Positions 61,547 to 64,000 of a stretch of DNA of 64,000 bases are shown here, one piece after another (the stretch's first letter is position 1; each line of letters opens with the position of its first letter). The translations under genes were made by a program, and so were the position numbers. Below the pieces are notes generated by a model that ran no database searches, had not been told where the DNA came from, and saw nothing but the letters and a program-made list of their open reading frames with translations. Source of the DNA: Terrisporobacter mayombei (GTDB lineage: Bacteria > Bacillota > Clostridia > Peptostreptococcales > Peptostreptococcaceae); the NCBI RefSeq assembly GCF_020748465.1, contig NZ_JAHZMP010000006.1:1-64000 (forward strand), read 5' to 3'.

Positions 61547-62545
61547 ATGCCTTTTATAGATAAAACCTCTATCTTAGTTGAAAGTTCTATTAATAAAGGA
61601 CTAACCTTATTTGAACTTGGTAAAAATATTGTCTCTACTAATATAGATTCTGATTTAAATAATATAAGTTCACACATATTACTTAACGGCGAGTACTCAT
61701 TTATAGATATTTGGCTAGATATAGATAATAAGGATAATATTTACGGTATACTTAATGATAAAAAAGGAAAACTTCAAAATTTAATTACAAATAGTGATAA
61801 CGTAGATCTGAATACGATTATTAAATATGATTATAAAAATTTTTTTATAAAATTTACTTATATAAAAAAAGTAAGCGATGAAAATCATATATTATATTAC
61901 TCTATAAATAAAAAGTTTCCTTACTGTGCATATATAATTCACTTATATCAATCACCTCATATTTGTAAAAAAACTAGAATTGATTTTATAAATTATAACA
62001 TATTAACTAACTTCGTTATTACTTATAATAACAATGTTCCAACCATATTTTACTTTAAATTAGTAAATCATCATGAGGAACTATTTTCATCTACATTTGA
62101 TAAAAATCTTTATACATGGTCAAGCCCTAAACAAATAACTAATTCTAAAAAAGATAAAATTTATTTATCTGCAATAAAAGATAATAAAAATAACTATCAT
62201 ATAGTTTTTGCAGAAAATAATAAAAATAGGTACTATTGTAAATACATACAAGGAAACTTTATGAATAATAATTTTACCATCTCATCAGAAAAATATATCA
62301 GCAAAAATTCCATGTGTGTATTTCCTAATTTAATTTCTACTTGTTCAAAAATATATATTCAATGGATTGAGTATTTCGATTTATATACCAGTGAGTCTTT
62401 AGATTTCGGAAAATCATGGTCAAAGCCAAAATTAAATTATTCAGCATCAGATTTTCCTTTTCAAAGATATGAATTTAGGTCAAATAATAATATTTATAAT
62501 ACTTCTACTATTTATGCACTGAAAAATTACAGTATTATATTATAA
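61547..62545 (+). CDS. Asp-box (BNR-like) protein of unknown function (332 aa)
   Basis: Ideal ribosome site (AAGGAGGG). The protein is beta-rich and Asn/Ile/Tyr-rich, with repeated 'W-s-x-P' strands (LYTWSSPKQIT; SESLDFGKSWSKPKL). The latter contains a full Asp-box S-x-D-x-G-x-x-W, a turn typical of sialidase-type beta-propellers. Other blades are too degenerate to count by eye. No catalytic arginine triad is visible, so sialidase activity is unlikely. No signal peptide. Divergent from the 304-aa Cys-rich gene and next to the same locus, so a spore-surface carbohydrate-binding or structural role is possible. Confidence 0.65.
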   Translation: MPFIDKTSILVESSINKGLTLFELGKNIVSTNIDSDLNNISSHILLNGEYSFIDIWLDIDNKDNIYGILNDKKGKLQNLITNSDNVDLNTIIKYDYKNFFIKFTYIKKVSDENHILYYSINKKFPYCAYIIHLYQSPHICKKTRIDFINYNILTNFVITYNNNVPTIFYFKLVNHHEELFSSTFDKNLYTWSSPKQITNSKKDKIYLSAIKDNKNNYHIVFAENNKNRYYCKYIQGNFMNNNFTISSEKYISKNSMCVFPNLISTCSKIYIQWIEYFDLYTSESLDFGKSWSKPKLNYSASDFPFQRYEFRSNNNIYNTSTIYALKNYSIIL

Positions 62546-62568
62546 ATGTATTTTAAAGGAGATAAGTT

Positions 62569-63030
62569 ATGCTTTGTAAAAACTGTGGATTTAAGTACAG
62601 TAAAGAAGATAAATTCTGTCCTGAATGCGGTGAAAAAACATATACGAATAATAAAGAAGAAGAAAAAATAATTATTAGTTCTTATAATAGAAGTAGTCAA
62701 GAAGAATATTATAGAAATGGCAAAACAAGCAATAGCATTTACGATGAGTATGCTAATCTAAGGCCTTATTATCAACTAGAATTCACAAGAATAAAAGATA
62801 GTGATGAAACTTATAAAGGTAAGTTTAATTTCTTTCCTTTTTTATTTTCTTGGATTTGGATGTTAACTAAAAAAATGTATGTTGGAGCTGTAGTATATAT
62901 TATTGTAGTGGGGGTATTAACTAGTTATATTCATGGCATTTTTTCCTTGCTCTTTGGAACACTAATGGGATTTAGAGCCAACTATATGTATTATAATTAC
63001 TACACTAAGGGTACATATAAAATCTGGTAA
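62569..63030 (+). CDS. Zinc-ribbon/DUF2628 membrane protein (153 aa)
   Basis: N-terminal zinc ribbon (Cys3-x2-Cys6...Cys17-x2-Cys20: CKNCGFKYSKEDKFCPECG), a charged linker, then the DUF2628 core with two membrane segments: FNFFPFLFSWIWMLTKKMYVGAV, and GFRANYMYYNYY near the end. DUF2628 proteins are common in Firmicutes and of unknown function. AAAGGAGAT precedes the ATG. It lies 23 bp after the Asp-box gene, so cotranscription is likely, yet its family is not spore-specific. Confidence 0.82.
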   Translation: MLCKNCGFKYSKEDKFCPECGEKTYTNNKEEEKIIISSYNRSSQEEYYRNGKTSNSIYDEYANLRPYYQLEFTRIKDSDETYKGKFNFFPFLFSWIWMLTKKMYVGAVVYIIVVGVLTSYIHGIFSLLFGTLMGFRANYMYYNYYTKGTYKIW

Positions 63031-63034
63031 TTCA

Positions 63035-63078
63035 TAAAAATTTGCTTCGCTTATGCCACTGTGTAGACGAATCACCTT
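63035..63078 (+). repeat. Modular intergenic repeat, copy G (short)
   Basis: AAATTTGCTTCGCTTATGCC, CCACTGTGTAGACGAATCAC: the first two modules of copy D. It lies immediately after the DUF2628 stop codon and before a terminator. Confidence 0.7.
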
Positions 63079-63083
63079 AATTT

Positions 63084-63118
63084 AAAGCAGTATATGTAAA
63101 GCTTACATATACTGCTTA
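63084..63118. terminator. Bidirectional terminator between convergent genes
   Basis: AAGCAGTATATGTAA pairs perfectly with its complement across a 3-base loop; A/T tracts on both sides. Confidence 0.88.
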
Positions 63119-63120
63119 TT

Positions 63121-63765
63121 TTAACTTAAAGACTTTATTATATTTTTAATTGTCATATTAATTTCTTTTTCATCACTCCACTGTAAATCAGGAAATAAAA
63201 CAAATCTTGGTATTAAAAATCCCAAAACATTGGTTATAATAATTCTGAAAAAGGTAATCTCATCTACATCTATAATTTCATTTTTATCCTTAAGCCTCTT
63301 AATTAATTTTGTAAATACAGGATATGCATCAATTAAGAACATTTCTTTTATTTCTTCTTTTATATAATCTTGAGATATGATTTCCTGAATGATAATTCTA
63401 AATAATGGTGTTTCATCTTTTGCAAATTCATATCTATCTCTTACTATAACTTCAATAAAACTTTCCAGTGTATTATAATCTTTATCTAAAACAGTAGATA
63501 TAAATTCTTTTATGACTATTGGTTTTACAAATCTCATAAAAGAGGGAATAAATATGGCATCTAACAAATCTCTCTTAGTTTTATATTTCCTAAAAATTGT
63601 TCCTTCAGCTACTCCAGCTCTTTTTGCAATTTCCGCAGTTGATACTTTTTCGTATCCCTTTTCACTAATCAGCTCTACGGCAGCTATTAGAATATTTTCT
63701 TGTTTTTTTGTAAGTTTATTTTCTTTACTACCTTCTTTAATAATATAATTCATCCATTTGCTCAT
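63121..63765 (-). CDS. TetR-family transcriptional regulator (214 aa)
   Basis: TetR helix-turn-helix (about 20-65: ILIAAVELISEKGYEKVSTAEIAKRAGVAEGTIFRKYKTKRDLLDAIF) and a helical ligand-binding domain with no further family signature. The ATG has AAGGTG six bases upstream. It begins 10 bp after the ABC-2 permease gene's stop codon, so it closes that operon and probably represses it. The usual theme is a drug or lipid exporter controlled by its substrate. Confidence 0.92.
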   Translation of the reverse strand: MSKWMNYIIKEGSKENKLTKKQENILIAAVELISEKGYEKVSTAEIAKRAGVAEGTIFRKYKTKRDLLDAIFIPSFMRFVKPIVIKEFISTVLDKDYNTLESFIEVIVRDRYEFAKDETPLFRIIIQEIISQDYIKEEIKEMFLIDAYPVFTKLIKRLKDKNEIIDVDEITFFRIIITNVLGFLIPRFVLFPDLQWSDEKEINMTIKNIIKSLS

Positions 63766-63774
63766 TTTGTCACC

Positions 63775-64000
63775 TTACCAAGTTCTATGTTTTTTTAATG
63801 TTATTATATTTAATATTGCAAATACCACTGTAAATCCTATAAGCACTAGTAAGTCAAAACTAATTTGTTGTAAATTGTAACCGCAAGTCATAACACCTCT
63901 TAGAGCATTACTGGCATAAGTTAGTGGCATAAATTTCGATAAAATTTGTAAAGGTTCTGCCATGTTTCTTATGGAGAATAATCCACAGAAAAATACCTGA
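63775..64000 (-). CDS. ABC-2 type transporter permease, C-terminal part (cut by window edge)
   Basis: The frame is open to the edge of the window; about 75 residues are visible. FCGLFSIRNMAEPLQILSKF is followed by MPLTYASNALRGVMTCGY, the typical ABC-2 end region (a loop with M-P-x-x-L then P-L-T-Y). One membrane segment and a positively charged tail (LKKHRTW) close it. The rest of the permease and probably an ATPase lie to the right. Operon with the TetR gene. Confidence 0.9.
   Translation of the reverse strand, partial: QVFFCGLFSIRNMAEPLQILSKFMPLTYASNALRGVMTCGYNLQQISFDLLVLIGFTVVFAILNIITLKKHRTW

Noticed and set aside
61547..62545. Sialidase
   Set aside because: Only one clear Asp-box, no arginine triad and no signal peptide; function left open.

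Overview
The window is low-GC clostridial DNA. The 5' end of a 16S rRNA gene lies at the left edge. Its sequence, together with the gene content (FumAB plus malic enzyme, RpiR-controlled sugar PTS, opine dehydrogenase family, SplB, TPP-controlled thiSFGHE, clostridial-type hydrogenase), points to the Peptostreptococcaceae (Romboutsia, Terrisporobacter, Asaccharospora, Paraclostridium or Clostridioides neighbourhood). Genus is inference. Strong Shine-Dalgarno sites, frequent TTG and GTG starts, and hairpin terminators after most units fit such a host. Nothing suggests a prophage, an IS element or a CRISPR array.

Layout. 1-5540: rRNA start with tandem promoters, a 1200-residue wall protein carrying a DUF4430 domain and an alpha/alpha toroid, and a DUF4846 protein. 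5556-12284: a single-chain [FeFe] hydrogenase, then a pfkB-PTS-aldolase operon beside an RpiR regulator. 12420-17756: an SGNH hydrolase and potABCD with an HTH-cupin regulator. 18296-27597: an envelope-stress type module with two paralogous FtsX permeases, one ATPase, an OmpR-type regulator, an intramembrane-type kinase and an orphan membrane-anchored protein. Three of its promoters carry the same 11-bp direct-repeat operator. 27709-36386: a PH-domain pair (YdbS/YdbT), udk, GNAT, CvfB, an opine dehydrogenase-like protein and a tandem-rhodanese lipoprotein. 36555-40392: a TPP riboswitch and thiS-F-G-H-E, with thiE frameshifted. 40470-45846: malic enzyme, fumarase, an alpha/beta hydrolase lacking its nucleophile, and an SplB homologue with an apparent internal deletion. 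45905-48523: a DHHW/MBOAT O-acetylation pair. 48803-53974: an FtsX-type ABC transporter divergent from a GHKL/LytTR two-component system.

54668-62545 is the most unusual stretch. It is a cluster of unrecognised cysteine-rich proteins with Cys-Cys clusters, an acidic Pro-Val-Ala-Glu tail, a 533-residue Cys-poor partner, an Asp-box protein, a decayed paralogue and a second relic. Two genes have sigma-K-like promoters, so a mother-cell-made spore surface (exosporium or appendage) is my leading hypothesis. The window ends with a zinc-ribbon/DUF2628 protein, a TetR regulator and the C-terminus of an ABC-2 permease.

Across the window, at least six intergenic spacers carry copies of a modular, relatively GC-rich repeat family (13184, 17119, 31353, 40092, 54591, 63035). 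Its copies share short words such as TTCGCTTCGC, CCACTGTGT and CCGTTGCTTAA.
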